From contig NZ_REFU01000001.1 in assembly GCF_003688915.1 (NCBI RefSeq), forward strand, positions 1,426,001 to 1,490,000: a stretch of 64,000 nt of DNA, in the 5' to 3' direction. Shown here piece after piece: positions 39,802 through 49,675 of the stretch. The DNA comes from Rhodococcus sp. SBT000017 (GTDB lineage Bacteria; Actinomycetota; Actinomycetes; Mycobacteriales; Mycobacteriaceae). A model generated the notes under the pieces. It was given only the letters and a program-made list of their open reading frames with translations, was not told where the DNA came from and ran no database searches. Each line of letters starts with the position of its first letter. Position 1 is the stretch's first letter. The position numbers and the translations under genes are program-made.

Positions 39802-41438
39802 GAGCTCTCGAGTGCGGACGACACCAGTTCACGTGCGGCGGCTTGAACCCGGGCCAGATGCTCCTCGCCCTGGAACGACTCCGCGTAGATCTTGTACACG
39901 TCCTCGGTTCCGGACGGGCGCGCAGCGAACCAGGCACTCTCCGTCGTCACTTTCAGGCCACCGAGGGCAGCTCCGTTGCCCGGAGCCTCGGTCAGCGTCG
40001 CCGTGATCGTCTCGCCCGCCAACTCGGTGGCGGTGATCTGGCTCGGCGAGAGCTTGGCCAGAACGGCCTTCTGGTCACGGGTGGCAGGTGCGTCGACGCG
40101 GGCATACGTCGGATTGCCGAACTTCGAGGTGAACTCGCTGTAGCGCTGCGATGGCGTGGATCCGGTGACGGCGGTGATCTCGGACGCCAGCAGCGCCAGC
40201 ACGATTCCGTCCTTGTCGGTGGTCCACACTCGGCCGTTGTGTCGGAGGAACGACGCACCGGCGCTCTCCTCGCCGCCGAACCCGAGCTCACCGGCGAGCA
40301 GACCCGGAACGAACCACTTGAATCCGACCGGCACCTCGAGCAGGCGACGGCCGAGACCGGCGACGACCCGGTCGATCATCGACGAGCTCACCAACGTCTT
40401 GCCCACTGCCGCCGTGGGTGACCAATCGGGTCGGTGGGTGAACAGATAGTCGATGGCCACGGCGAGGAAGTGGTTGGGATTCATCAGGCCACCGTCGGGG
40501 GTGACGATGCCGTGGCGGTCGGAGTCGGCATCGTTGCCCGTCGAGATGTCGAACCGATCGCGGGCAGCGATGAGCGACGCCATCGCGTTCGGCGAGGAGC
40601 AATCCATCCTGATCTTGCCGTCGGTATCAAGAGTCATGAAGCGGAATGTGCCGTCCACCAACGGATTCACCACGGTCAGGTCCAGATTGTGCCGCTCGGC
40701 GATGGCATCCCAGTAATCGACACTCGCACCGCCCAACGGATCTGCTCCGATACGCACCCCGCCCGCGCGGATCGCGTCGAGATCGAGCACGTTCGGCAGG
40801 TCGTCCACATAGGTGCCGAGGAAGTCGTAGCGCGAGACGCTCCCCGCGAACGCCTGTGCGAGGGTCACCCGCTTGATGCCCGAAATACCATCGCGCAGAA
40901 GCTCGTTCGCGCGCGCAGCAATGACCGATGTGGCGTCGCTGTCGGCCGGACCGCCGTGCGGAGGGTTGTATTTGAATCCGCCGTCCCGCGGCGGATTGTG
41001 CGACGGAGTCACCACGATGCCGTCGGCCTGCGCCGACGGGCCGGTCTCGTTGTACCGAAGAATTGCGTGACTGACCGCTGGGGTTGGCGTGTACCGATCG
41101 CCCGAGTCGACCAGAACGTCGACACCGTTGGCCGCCAACACTTCCAACGCCGTCGTCCAGGCGGGTTCGGACAGTGCGTGAGTGTCCCGACCGATGAACA
41201 GCGGCCCGGTGATGCCCTGCGCGGACCGGTACTCCACGATCGCCTGCGTCGTCGCCACGATGTGCGCCTCGTTGAACGCCGAGTCCAGACTGGACCCTCG
41301 ATGCCCTGAGGTGCCGAACACCACCTGCTGACTCGGTTCCGACACGTCGGGAACCCGCGAGTAGTACGCGGTCACGAGCTGCGAAAGATCCACCAGATCC
41401 TCCGGCAATGCAGTGGTTCCAGCTCTCTCGTGCGCCAC
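39798..41438 (-). CDS. pgm: Phosphoglucomutase (alpha-D-glucose phosphate-specific)
   Basis: A 546-residue mutase with the E. coli Pgm length. The N-terminal [17 protein letters not shown], the catalytic serine loop [17 protein letters not shown] (phospho-Ser near residue 145), the metal loop [16 protein letters not shown] and [15 protein letters not shown] are all present, and the C-terminal phosphate loop is [16 protein letters not shown]. It interconverts glucose-1- and glucose-6-phosphate and links glycogen and cell-wall sugar supply with glycolysis. The GTG at 41438 has AGGAGG upstream. It overlaps the MFS gene by 4 bp. Confidence 0.95.
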   Translation of the reverse strand: MAHERAGTTALPEDLVDLSQLVTAYYSRVPDVSEPSQQVVFGTSGHRGSSLDSAFNEAHIVATTQAIVEYRSAQGITGPLFIGRDTHALSEPAWTTALEVLAANGVDVLVDSGDRYTPTPAVSHAILRYNETGPSAQADGIVVTPSHNPPRDGGFKYNPPHGGPADSDATSVIAARANELLRDGISGIKRVTLAQAFAGSVSRYDFLGTYVDDLPNVLDLDAIRAGGVRIGADPLGGASVDYWDAIAERHNLDLTVVNPLVDGTFRFMTLDTDGKIRMDCSSPNAMASLIAARDRFDISTGNDADSDRHGIVTPDGGLMNPNHFLAVAIDYLFTHRPDWSPTAAVGKTLVSSSMIDRVVAGLGRRLLEVPVGFKWFVPGLLAGELGFGGEESAGASFLRHNGRVWTTDKDGIVLALLASEITAVTGSTPSQRYSEFTSKFGNPTYARVDAPATRDQKAVLAKLSPSQITATELAGETITATLTEAPGNGAALGGLKVTTESAWFAARPSGTEDVYKIYAESFQGEEHLARVQAAARELVSSALESS

Positions 41439-41524
41439 GATGCGCCTCCTCGTTGTGGTCGAACCGAACTCGATCGATGGATCGAACTCCTCGACAACCC
41501 TAACGCCGCTACCCCACCCGCGAG

Positions 41525-42316
41525 CTACTTGCTGGATCCTTTCGGCGGCCGTGGGAGGAAATAGCTGGTCCGCTGCTGGTATTCACGATATCCCGGACGC
41601 TTCTCCATGCTGCGCTCGAGCAATCGCGCACCGGTGGCGAACACCAGGAAGTACGTCATCGCGATGGGCGACAGGAGGGTGAACACTCCGGGCCACGCCG
41701 ATGCGGCCACGAGGAACAAGCCCCACCACACTGCCGAGTCACCGAAGTAGTTGGGATGCCGCGTCCAGGACCACAGACCACGATCCATGATCTTGCCCTT
41801 GTTCGACGCGTCGGCCTTGAAGGCCTTCAACTGAGCGTCGCCCACTGCCTCGAACGTCCATCCGAGAATCCAGACGGCCACCCCGAGCACGACCACGGGT
41901 ACGACCGATCCGTGTGCGACAGCCGACACCTGCACCGGGAGGGATACGAACCACAAGGCAAAGGCCTGCGTCAGATAGATCTTGCGCAGGGCATACAGGG
42001 TTTCGTTGCCGGTGGCCTTGGCGAGCAGCTCGGTGTAGCGCGGATCCTCACCATGACCGCGCGAGCGTCGAAAGACGTGCACGGCAAGACGAAGCCCCCA
42101 CACACCGACGAGGACGAGCAGAAGTATTCGACGCCACACTTCACCTGTTCCGGTCGCAGCCGAGATCAGCGCGATCAGAACGAACCCGCCGCCCCACGTC
42201 ACGTCCACGACGTTGTGGCGTCCGATTCGCGCGCCGATGAGGGCGGTGACGATCATCAGGAGGGCGGTACCGCCGAGGCTCGCCAGCGATACGGTCAGGA
42301 AATCGGACCAGTTCAC
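41525..42316 (-). CDS. DUF1295 membrane protein (steroid 5-alpha-reductase-like)
   Basis: A 263-residue membrane protein with about seven helices and the C-terminal signature [19 protein letters not shown], then [19 protein letters not shown], typical of DUF1295 and related to steroid 5-alpha reductases and isoprenylcysteine methyltransferases. It could reduce or modify an unsaturated lipid. The GTG at 42316 overlaps the previous stop (GTGA). It is the last gene of the six-gene lipid operon. The M. tuberculosis cluster Rv0446c-Rv0449c has the same member. Confidence 0.85.
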   Translation of the reverse strand: MNWSDFLTVSLASLGGTALLMIVTALIGARIGRHNVVDVTWGGGFVLIALISAATGTGEVWRRILLLVLVGVWGLRLAVHVFRRSRGHGEDPRYTELLAKATGNETLYALRKIYLTQAFALWFVSLPVQVSAVAHGSVVPVVVLGVAVWILGWTFEAVGDAQLKAFKADASNKGKIMDRGLWSWTRHPNYFGDSAVWWGLFLVAASAWPGVFTLLSPIAMTYFLVFATGARLLERSMEKRPGYREYQQRTSYFLPRPPKGSSK

Positions 42317-43638
42317 CGCGGGCACACCCACACCGGTCGCACCGGTTCCATCTCGGACGGTCCGTTCTCGGACCGAACCGCCAGAATCTGGTCGACGCCC
42401 ATCCTGTTGTCCCGGAAGGCCATTCCACCGCCGATCAGGTACAGCCGCCACACGCGAGCGACCTCTTCCCCGACCATCGCCACCACATCGTCGAAGCGCG
42501 CCTCGAAGCGCTCCGTCCAGACATCGACGGTCCGCACGTAGTGCTCCCGAAGGGCGTGGACGTCGCGAACCTCGAGTCCTGCCTCCTCGATCATCGCGAC
42601 GGTCCGCCCGACCGGGCGCATGTACATGTCCGGCGCGATGAACGATTCGATGAATGCTCCGCCGCCCGGGTTGTCACCCTCTCCTCGCGACATCTGCTGA
42701 ATCAGCACGCGTCCACCCGGCTTGACGTTGGTGTGCAGTGCGGCGGTGTAGGTCGGGTAATTGGCCTCCCCCACGTGCTCACCCATCTCGATGGACGCCA
42801 CCGCGTCGAAGGGCCCGTCCGGAATTTCGCGATAATCCTGGATTCGGATCTCTACCTTGTCCTGCAGTCCTCGGTCGGCGATTCGCTTGTCGATGAAGGC
42901 TTTCTGCTCGCGCGAGATGGTCACTCCGACGACCTGCGCTCCGTACTCCTGGGCCGCATGCAGACTCAGCGACCCCCAGCCGCAACCGACGTCGAGAAAG
43001 CGTTGCCCTGCACGCTTGTCGAGCCCGACCTTTCGACAGACGAGGTCGAGTTTGTCGCGCTGGGCATCGTCGAGGGTGTAGTCCGGCGAATCGGAGGTCC
43101 AGTACGCCGACGAGTACGCCATGTGCGAATCGAGCACCAATTCGTAGAAGTCGTTCGACAAGTCGTAGTGGTGGCTGATCGCAGCGCGGTCACGGAGCAC
43201 CGAGTGCAGCCGCCCCTTCACCGAGGCCTGCGACACGGGCGGCGGCAGAGGGCGGCCGAACACTCCGAGATCCTTGGCCAGTTTCGCCAACCGCAGTAGC
43301 GACGCCGGACCCGGTCGTATCGCCGAGAGTCGGCGCTCACGCACCACACCCCAGACGTGATCGAGGGCCGCGGCTAGATCGCCGTCGACGTCCAGCTCCC
43401 CGGTGACGTATGCCTGCGCAGCGCCGAGTTCGCCGGGGCTCCACAACAATCGACGAAGGGCGCTCGGGCTCCGCAACAGCACTCGCGGTGCCGAAGCATC
43501 GCCTGCAACGGATCCGTCCCACGCCTGCAGCCGAACGGGAAGCGGACCACCCAACAGGGGTTCTATCAACTCGGCAATCCGATGTGCGACACCGGCACTG
43601 CGATCGGTCCGATCCACGGAAAGTGTCGAGGTGGTCAT
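42313..43638 (-). CDS. Cyclopropane-fatty-acyl-phospholipid synthase family methyltransferase (first)
   Basis: A 441-residue Cfa/UfaA1-like enzyme. An N-terminal lipid-binding domain of about 150 residues precedes the SAM fold: ISHHYDLSNDFYELVLDSHM (Cfa signature), FLDVGCGWGSLSLHAA, VTISREQKAFIDKR, and SIEMGEHVGEANYPTY (the bicarbonate-site region). It would add a methyl or methylene group to unsaturated acyl chains. The M. tuberculosis relative UfaA1 (Rv0447c) is reported to make 10-methyl (tuberculostearic) acids, so that role is possible. The ATG at 43638 has AAGGGA upstream and overlaps the second Cfa gene's stop. Confidence 0.88.
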   Translation of the reverse strand: MTTSTLSVDRTDRSAGVAHRIAELIEPLLGGPLPVRLQAWDGSVAGDASAPRVLLRSPSALRRLLWSPGELGAAQAYVTGELDVDGDLAAALDHVWGVVRERRLSAIRPGPASLLRLAKLAKDLGVFGRPLPPPVSQASVKGRLHSVLRDRAAISHHYDLSNDFYELVLDSHMAYSSAYWTSDSPDYTLDDAQRDKLDLVCRKVGLDKRAGQRFLDVGCGWGSLSLHAAQEYGAQVVGVTISREQKAFIDKRIADRGLQDKVEIRIQDYREIPDGPFDAVASIEMGEHVGEANYPTYTAALHTNVKPGGRVLIQQMSRGEGDNPGGGAFIESFIAPDMYMRPVGRTVAMIEEAGLEVRDVHALREHYVRTVDVWTERFEARFDDVVAMVGEEVARVWRLYLIGGGMAFRDNRMGVDQILAVRSENGPSEMEPVRPVWVCPR

Positions 43639-44945
43639 CGGTTGTCCCTTCGGTCGAGCACGATCTGCTGAACATCGAGGTACCCGGATCGAAATCCGGC
43701 CTCCGAGTAGCACAGGTAGAAGTGCCACATTCGCGCGAACACCTCGTCGAAACCGAGCTGCTCGGCCTCGCTGCGGTATTCACGGAAACGCCTGTCCCAC
43801 TGAGCGAGGGTTCGCGCGTAGTGATCGCCCATGGACAGACGCTCGCGAACCCGAAGCGAGGTGTGCTGTTCGGTCACCTCCTCGATGGCCCGCACGGACG
43901 GCAGGAACCCGCCGGGAAAGATGTACTTGTGCACCCAGGTGTACGTGTTGCGGGTAGCCAGCATGCGGTCGTGCGGCATCGTGATGGCTTGGAGGGCAAC
44001 CCGCCCACCCGGTGCGAGCAGCGCGTCGATCGTCTCGAAGTACGTCGCCCAGTACTGATGCCCGACGGCCTCGATCATCTCGACCGACACGATCGCGTCG
44101 TACTCGCCGTCGACCAGACGATAATCGAGGAGATCGATCTGAATTCGATCGCCGTAGCCAGCAGCGGCACAACGCTTACGCGCTAGTTCCTGCTGTTCGG
44201 TCGACAGTGTCACCGATCGTACCGTCGCGCCACGAGCGGCCGCACGGATAGCAAGCTCGCCCCATCCGGTGCCGATCTCGAGAACCCTGGTCCCCTCGCC
44301 GACGCCCGCGCGGTCGAGTAGCCGGTCGATCTTTCGGCACTGAGCGTCGGCGAGCTCCTCACTGTCGTCGCCTCCCGATGCGGCGAACAACGCACTGGAG
44401 TAGGTCATCGTCTCGTCGAGGAAGAGCTCGAAGAGGTCGTTCGACAGATCGTAATGCCGTGAGATGTTGGATCGGGTGTTCTTGGTCGTATTCCGCTCGC
44501 TCCGTGGAGGTTTGGGGATATAGAGTCCTCGGAGGCGCTGCAGGGACTTCGGAATCAGCGACGCCATTCGCCGAGCGAAGACCTCGAGCACAGCGGTGAG
44601 GTCCTCGGCATCCCAGTCTCCGGCCATGTATGCCTCACCGAATCCGATGAGTCCACTGTCTCCGACCCGTGCGGCGAAGTCGTGTGGCCGATACACGGTC
44701 ATCAACGGTGCGTCGGCCGACCCGGCACCGATCACCTCGCCGTCGGGCATCGCAACCCGGACCTGCAATCCCGCGACCGCACGACGGAAGAGGAAATTGG
44801 CGACGGGCGCGGCGGCAGCAACCTTCATGCCACCGGGAACATGGGCGATCTGAGGCCAGACCCGCGGATCCACCAACGGGCGCGGACCGGCAGCGGAACC
44901 ACCGTACGGGTACGACACAGAATCGGCCTTCGACACAGTTGTCAT
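43635..44945 (-). CDS. Cyclopropane-fatty-acyl-phospholipid synthase family methyltransferase (second)
   Basis: A 436-residue paralog of the next gene. The signature ISRHYDLSNDLFELFLDETM, SAM loop VLEIGTGWGELAIRAAARG, VTLSTEQQELARKR, and SVEMIEAVGHQYWATY are present. The residues differ from the first copy (EMIEAVG versus EMGEHVG), so the two may perform different steps. The tail HFYLCYSEAGFRSGYLDVQQ is typical of Cfa. The ATG at 44945 overlaps the DUF1365 stop by 4 bp. Two Cfa-type enzymes in one operon suggest a two-step modification. Confidence 0.88.
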   Translation of the reverse strand: MTTVSKADSVSYPYGGSAAGPRPLVDPRVWPQIAHVPGGMKVAAAAPVANFLFRRAVAGLQVRVAMPDGEVIGAGSADAPLMTVYRPHDFAARVGDSGLIGFGEAYMAGDWDAEDLTAVLEVFARRMASLIPKSLQRLRGLYIPKPPRSERNTTKNTRSNISRHYDLSNDLFELFLDETMTYSSALFAASGGDDSEELADAQCRKIDRLLDRAGVGEGTRVLEIGTGWGELAIRAAARGATVRSVTLSTEQQELARKRCAAAGYGDRIQIDLLDYRLVDGEYDAIVSVEMIEAVGHQYWATYFETIDALLAPGGRVALQAITMPHDRMLATRNTYTWVHKYIFPGGFLPSVRAIEEVTEQHTSLRVRERLSMGDHYARTLAQWDRRFREYRSEAEQLGFDEVFARMWHFYLCYSEAGFRSGYLDVQQIVLDRRDNR

Positions 44946-45721
44946 CTGTGGGCCCCTTCCTTCTGGAATTTTGGTGCCCCGGGAAGGGCAGGTTTCTGCA
45001 CGATCTTCAGACCCCGCGCCCAGAGCCGAATGCCCTGCCAGCGGATCTGTACCACCACTCGTAACGGCGCACACGGGATCTCGAGTGCGGTACGAAGAAT
45101 CGACCGCGTCGTCACCTCGCGTCGACGGCCGTCGACGGTCGCCACGAACGGAGGCTGACCGGGCCGCTCGAGGACGATCGACAGCCGGAGCGCGGCGTCC
45201 GGCTCGGGTAGCAGCATGGAGTATTCGCCGTCGACGTCGTTGAACGGCGAGACGTAGAACTCCTTGGTCGTGCGAGCCGCGCCGCGATGATCGGTGTGCA
45301 GCAGATACCGGTATCGCTCGCCGTAGGTGTTGTGCACCTCAGCCACCACGCAGCGGAGCTCTCCGTCGCTATCGTGACACCAGTACACACTCAATGGGTT
45401 GAACGTATGACCGAGCACCCTCGCGCTGGCCAACATCGTGATCCGTCCGCCGCCGAGGTCGATACCGTTCTCGGCCAGGAACGCATCGACGTTCTGGCGA
45501 ATGGTGGCGTCGGGGTCACCGAGGTGGTCACGGGGGTCGAACGAGGCCAGCAGTCGCAGCATCCGGGGCAATTCGGGGAGTGCATCGAGGTCCACGAACC
45601 AGCTGTAACTCTTGTACGAGAACGTGTTTCGAATCGGCGCGCGTCGCACGTGATCGATCCGAGTGCGATACAAAGCCGCCCCGTGTGCGCGGGTGGTCGG
45701 CAGAACCGATGTCAGAGCCAC
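44942..45721 (-). CDS. DUF1365 family protein
   Basis: A 259-residue protein of the DUF1365 (COG3496) family. It starts after ALYRTRIDHVRRAPIRNTFSY, then LGHTFNPLSVYWCHDSDGE and KEFYVSPFNDVDGEY, all family signatures. The biochemical activity is unknown to me; the gene is often found between an FAD amine-oxidase-like gene and a Cfa gene, as here and in M. tuberculosis (Rv0448c). Its start overlaps the FAD gene's end by 10 bp, and its stop overlaps the Cfa start by 4 bp. Confidence 0.88.
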   Translation of the reverse strand: MALTSVLPTTRAHGAALYRTRIDHVRRAPIRNTFSYKSYSWFVDLDALPELPRMLRLLASFDPRDHLGDPDATIRQNVDAFLAENGIDLGGGRITMLASARVLGHTFNPLSVYWCHDSDGELRCVVAEVHNTYGERYRYLLHTDHRGAARTTKEFYVSPFNDVDGEYSMLLPEPDAALRLSIVLERPGQPPFVATVDGRRREVTTRSILRTALEIPCAPLRVVVQIRWQGIRLWARGLKIVQKPALPGAPKFQKEGAHR

Positions 45722-46983
45722 GTGGCCCCCACCCGTTGTGCGGCGCGCGCTCCCGACAACGCACCGTCCTCGTGAAATCCCCAGCCATGGTAGGCACCAG
45801 CGAATGCCACTGTGTCGGTATCCAATTCAGGAAGTCGCCGCTGCGCTGCAACCGATTCAGGGGTGTACTGAGGGTGTTCGTAGGTCATCTCGTCGAGTAC
45901 CGCATTCGGGTCGATGCGGTCCGCTCCACCGAGGGTGACCAGCATTCTGCGATCGGTTTCGTCCAGGCGCTGCAACCTGGTCAGGTCGTAGCTGACCAGC
46001 ACCCGGTCGGGCCTGGCCGCGCACGACGGGAGGTGGTAGTTCCACGATGCACGCGCCCTGGTGTTCTTCGGCAACACCGACGAGTCCGTGTGCAGTTGCG
46101 TGTGATTGGTGGAGTACGGCATCGCTCCCAGGATGCTGTGCTCGAGCGCCGTCGGTTCGGCGAGCATCTTCAGCGCGGCACCGGGGTGCACCGCGATCAC
46201 GGCCGCGTCGAACGTGCGCAGGCGGTCGTGGCCGTCGCGGATCTGCACGGAGTCCTCGGACCTGTACACCGCGCGCACCGGGGTATCGAGCATTACCTCG
46301 TCGATGTGCTCCGCAACCCGGCGAACGTACTCGATGGACCCGCCGGAGACGGTGCGCCAGGTGGGAGATCCTGTGACGGTGAGCATTCCGTGATGTCGAA
46401 GAAAGCTGAACAGGTAGCGAGCCGGGTAGGCGAGAGCAGTGTCCGGATCGCACGACCACACCGCCGACACCAACGGCGTCATGAAGTGGGATTCGAAGTA
46501 CGCGGAGAACGAATGCTCTTCGAGAAATTGTGCGAGAGTCGTCTCGGACTGCACCGGTTCGGCACTGTCCAACAGTTCGGTTGCCAGCCGATGAAAACGC
46601 TTGACATCGAGCAACATCGAGACGAATCGTGGCTTGAACACCGCGGTACGCTGCGCGAGGATCCCGCGCATGCCCTGGCCGCCCGAGTACTCGAGCCCGC
46701 ACCCGTCGCAGCGCACGGACATGCTCATGTCCGAATCCTGGGTGGGCACATCGAGCTCGGCGAACAGGCGCAGCAGAGTCGGATACGTCCGGTCGTTGTG
46801 CACGATGAACCCGGTGTCGACGCCTACCCGTCCATCGGGGCCGTCCACGTAGTGGGTGTCCGCGTGACCGCCCAGCCGAGAGTCCGCCTCGTACAACGTG
46901 ACCGACGAGTTCTTCGACAATGCGTAGGCAGCCGTCAGGCCGGCGACGCCGCTCCCGACCACCGCGATACGACGCCGCGTCAC
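45712..46983 (-). CDS. FAD-dependent oxidoreductase (COG2907-like)
   Basis: A 423-residue flavoprotein with an amine-oxidase-type fold. The Rossmann loop is IAVVGSGVAGLTAAYALSKN, and LYEADSRLGGHADTHYVDG is typical of COG2907. The C-terminal FAD segment reads VAFAGAYHGWGFHEDGALSG. It probably desaturates or reduces the acyl chains handled by the Cfa enzymes. The GTG at 46983 overlaps the hydrolase stop by 4 bp. In mycobacteria the same role falls to Rv0449c. Confidence 0.88.
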   Translation of the reverse strand: MTRRRIAVVGSGVAGLTAAYALSKNSSVTLYEADSRLGGHADTHYVDGPDGRVGVDTGFIVHNDRTYPTLLRLFAELDVPTQDSDMSMSVRCDGCGLEYSGGQGMRGILAQRTAVFKPRFVSMLLDVKRFHRLATELLDSAEPVQSETTLAQFLEEHSFSAYFESHFMTPLVSAVWSCDPDTALAYPARYLFSFLRHHGMLTVTGSPTWRTVSGGSIEYVRRVAEHIDEVMLDTPVRAVYRSEDSVQIRDGHDRLRTFDAAVIAVHPGAALKMLAEPTALEHSILGAMPYSTNHTQLHTDSSVLPKNTRARASWNYHLPSCAARPDRVLVSYDLTRLQRLDETDRRMLVTLGGADRIDPNAVLDEMTYEHPQYTPESVAAQRRLPELDTDTVAFAGAYHGWGFHEDGALSGARAAQRVGATWL

Positions 46984-47639
46984 GATTGCCTGCCCATGCA
47001 GTCGGCCCGCGCATCGGCGGCGATACCGAGAACGAGGTCGCGCGTTGCCCTGGACCAGAGCCGCGGATTGCGGAGCATGAAGTGCCCACCCGGAACGTTG
47101 AGGTAGCGGGCGTCCGCCCCTCGGGAGGCTGCTCTCTCGGTCGCACGACGCGAGGTTCGCGGATCGGTCCACCTGTCGGCAGTTCCGTGCATCACGAGCA
47201 GCTTCTTGCCCGGTCCGAACGCATCGGCTTCCGCCCCCTCCGGCCACCACGGGGCCAGAGCCACCACACCCACGATCGAAGGGTCGTCGATCAGGGCAGC
47301 GGCGGTGCGGCCACCCAGCGAATGACCGACGACCACCACGTGAACGTCGGGGTGCTCGGCACGAATGCGATCGAGCGCCCAGCGGGCATCTTCGACGGGG
47401 CTTCCAGCGGGGGCGTTCCAGCCCCGGAACCGGTACTGCAACTGCTGCACCGAAATGTCGTGTGCGCGTCCCACGCGCCGAAGCATCCAGGTGAACGGCC
47501 ACATTCGCAGACCGGCCAGGTGCCACGGTCGACTGCGCGCCCGGCTGACGTCTTTACCGCCGCCGAGGACCAACACGACCAGTGACGGCGCGTGCACCCG
47601 CCTGCCGGTCCGCAGAACTGGGATGGGCTCGTTGCTCAT
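46980..47639 (-). CDS. Alpha/beta hydrolase
   Basis: A 219-residue alpha/beta hydrolase. The nucleophile elbow is VVVVGHSLGGRTAAAL (Ser near residue 102). LLVMHGTADRWTDPRTS carries the acidic residue and GGHFMLRNP the catalytic His. The N-terminus is VLVLGGGKDVSRAR. It is the first gene of the six-gene overlapping operon and may release or transfer acyl chains, but this is inferred. Start MSNEPIPVL at 47639; no strong ribosome site is visible. Confidence 0.8.
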   Translation of the reverse strand: MSNEPIPVLRTGRRVHAPSLVVLVLGGGKDVSRARSRPWHLAGLRMWPFTWMLRRVGRAHDISVQQLQYRFRGWNAPAGSPVEDARWALDRIRAEHPDVHVVVVGHSLGGRTAAALIDDPSIVGVVALAPWWPEGAEADAFGPGKKLLVMHGTADRWTDPRTSRRATERAASRGADARYLNVPGGHFMLRNPRLWSRATRDLVLGIAADARADCMGRQS

Positions 47640-47716
47640 GACCACTATTCGGCACCGCGGTCGCTTCGGGTGGGATGGCTTCGACCTAGTCGATTGTGAC
47701 CTGGCCGACACAGAAA

Positions 47717-47755
47717 GAAGACCGGGCCGAGAGTGTGTCTCTCGGCCCGGTCTTC
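47717..47755 (-). terminator. Terminator after tmRNA
   Basis: A perfect 17 bp stem (GAAGACCGGGCCGAGAG at 47717-47733 with its complement at 47739-47755) and a TGTGT loop. On the minus strand it is followed by TTTCTGTGTC. It lies just past the tmRNA 3' end and separates it from the lipid operon. Confidence 0.9.
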
Positions 47756-47760
47756 GTCGG

Positions 47761-48128
47761 TGGAGCTGCCGGGAATCGAACCCGGGTCCTCTGCTGCATT
47801 GCCAGGGCTTCTCCGTGTGCAGTCCGCTATGCCTCTACTTGGATCTCCCGATCTCGCGAACAAGTCAGGATGACGATCCCAGCCACTGTTTGATGTTCCT
47901 CATCATCCCGCGGCCGGATGAATCGGTGAGCCCTCTAGCTGATGCCAGTACCCGGACCGAGGGCGAGCCCGGACTGACAGACACGCAGTCGCTACTTAGG
48001 CAGCGAGTGCGTAGTCGCGCTGATTGGAATCGGCGCTTATAAGGTTGCGATGACGCTTACGGTGGTCTCTCGCCTGCACCGACACGCTTCCCCTGACTCA
48101 ACATACAAAGTCGAAACCGTTCAGCCCC
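47761..48128 (-). ncRNA. ssrA: Transfer-messenger RNA
   Basis: A 368 nt tmRNA on the minus strand. The 5' end GGGGCTGAACGGTTTCGACT and the 3' T arm and acceptor (GGTTCGATTCC, then CAGCTCC plus A) fold as the tRNA-like part, with a G3:U pair as in alanine tRNA. The tag frame runs from 48034 to 47996 and encodes ADSNQRDYALAA followed by TAA. It frees stalled ribosomes with SmpB, whose gene lies 2.4 kb away. The last encoded bases are A then CCG, so CCA is completed after transcription. Confidence 0.97.
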
Positions 48129-48222
48129 GTATGTTCCCGAACACCGTGTCCGGGCTGTTCAGTGTAACGCCTCGCCCGGACACATTCATTCCATTAACGG
48201 CCGACACGGCGATCCGCAGAAT

Positions 48223-49656
48223 TCAGGCCGCATCGGCGTCGACTCGTTGCACCACCGTGCGCAGCATCCGACGCGCCATCACCAGGCGTGCAGGCAACGA
48301 GGCGTACCAGACGGCGCGACCGGCCAAACCGCGCGGGAAGAACACCAACCGCTGCTCGATCGTCGGCTGCTTCGCAGTTCCCCCGACCGTCAGGTCGAGC
48401 CAGGCCTCGCCGGGAAGTCGAGTGGAGGACTTGAGCCGAGTGGTGTGCTCGGTGCCCGACGCGGATGCGTCGGGCCCGGTGACGTCGCGATGCCAGCCCG
48501 TGAGAACGTCGGCGTCGGCCAATCGTTCGAGCGCGGGCCTGATCGCGGTCGACTTCGCTGCGCTGCGGGCGACCCGGGTGTCGGTGTAGACGACCTCGCC
48601 TGCCCATGCCGGATCCGACGGCAGCGGATCCGAGGGGGCCGCGGTACCGGTGGCATCGGTCCAGCGAGTCTCCACCTCACCGTCGTCGATCTTGCGTAGC
48701 GCCAATCTCACGGAATCTCGGTAGCCGGTCAAGCCGCCGTCCGGACGCGGTACGACGGCGTCGATGTCCATCTCGTGGCCGACGGCGTCGTATTGCAGCG
48801 ATTCGATGAGCGGCATCGCCAGCCCACGAGGAATGGGTGTCACCAGCCCGATCCAGTGGCCGGCGAGTCGCGGAGTCAAAACCGGCAGAACGATGATCCG
48901 ACGCTGCCGCAGACCCGCGACGTCGGCGTAGATGTTCATCATCTCGCCGTACTGCATGACATCGGGACCACCGATGTCGAAGGTCCTGGATTCGGTGATC
49001 GGGGCACTCGCGGCCCCGATCAAGTAATGCAACACGTCGCGCACGGCGATGGGCTGGATGCGGTTGTGTACCCACCGCGGTGTGGTCATCACCGGAAGCC
49101 GATTGGTGAGGTGCCGAATCATCTCGAACGACGCCGAGCCGGATCCGATGACGACGCCGGCCTGCAGCACGATCGTCGGCACCCCCGAGTCGATCAGAAT
49201 TCGTCCCACCTCGGCTCGGGACTTCAGGTGTGGTGAGAGCTCACCGGTCGGCGGGTGCAGGCCGCCGAGATAGACGATGCGCCCCACACCGCATTCCGCC
49301 GCCACGGCCGCGACGTTCTCGGCGCTGTCGCGTTCGGTATCGGCGAAGTCCGAGTGCCCGGCGGTCCCCATGGAGTGCACCAGGTAGTACATGACGTCGA
49401 CGCCGCTGAGCGCTTCCTTCAACGATTCCCGATCGCTCAGATCGCCCCGAACGATCTCGACATCGGCCGCCCACGGCACCGAATCGAGCTTGGCGGGCGT
49501 GCGCGCCAGCACGCGGACCGTGTACCCCTCTTCGAGGAGTCGCGGGGCCAGCCGTCCGCCCAGGTATCCCGTGGCACCGGTGACGAGGACGCGCGGCGAC
49601 TTCTCGGGCGCGGGGGTGTCGGAGTAAGCGTCGAAAGCTGTCATAACCGGAGTCAT
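48223..49656 (-). CDS. SDR/NAD(P)-binding protein with short DUF2867-like tail
   Basis: A 477-residue protein. The N-terminal atypical SDR (NmrA-like) domain starts VLVTGATGYLGGRLAPRLLE (near residue 23) and continues VLARTPAKLDS and VYLGGLHPPTGELS. The C-terminal part, with RLPGEAWLDLTVGG and FFPRGLAGRAVWYASLPARL, resembles a DUF2867 (SRPBCC-like) domain but is shortened in the middle. The function is unknown. The ATG at 49656 has GGGGG upstream. It lies between the tmRNA and the DMT transporter gene, on the same strand. Confidence 0.75.
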   Translation of the reverse strand: MTPVMTAFDAYSDTPAPEKSPRVLVTGATGYLGGRLAPRLLEEGYTVRVLARTPAKLDSVPWAADVEIVRGDLSDRESLKEALSGVDVMYYLVHSMGTAGHSDFADTERDSAENVAAVAAECGVGRIVYLGGLHPPTGELSPHLKSRAEVGRILIDSGVPTIVLQAGVVIGSGSASFEMIRHLTNRLPVMTTPRWVHNRIQPIAVRDVLHYLIGAASAPITESRTFDIGGPDVMQYGEMMNIYADVAGLRQRRIIVLPVLTPRLAGHWIGLVTPIPRGLAMPLIESLQYDAVGHEMDIDAVVPRPDGGLTGYRDSVRLALRKIDDGEVETRWTDATGTAAPSDPLPSDPAWAGEVVYTDTRVARSAAKSTAIRPALERLADADVLTGWHRDVTGPDASASGTEHTTRLKSSTRLPGEAWLDLTVGGTAKQPTIEQRLVFFPRGLAGRAVWYASLPARLVMARRMLRTVVQRVDADAA

Positions 49657-49675
49657 TACCCCCGCGCGATGCGGT

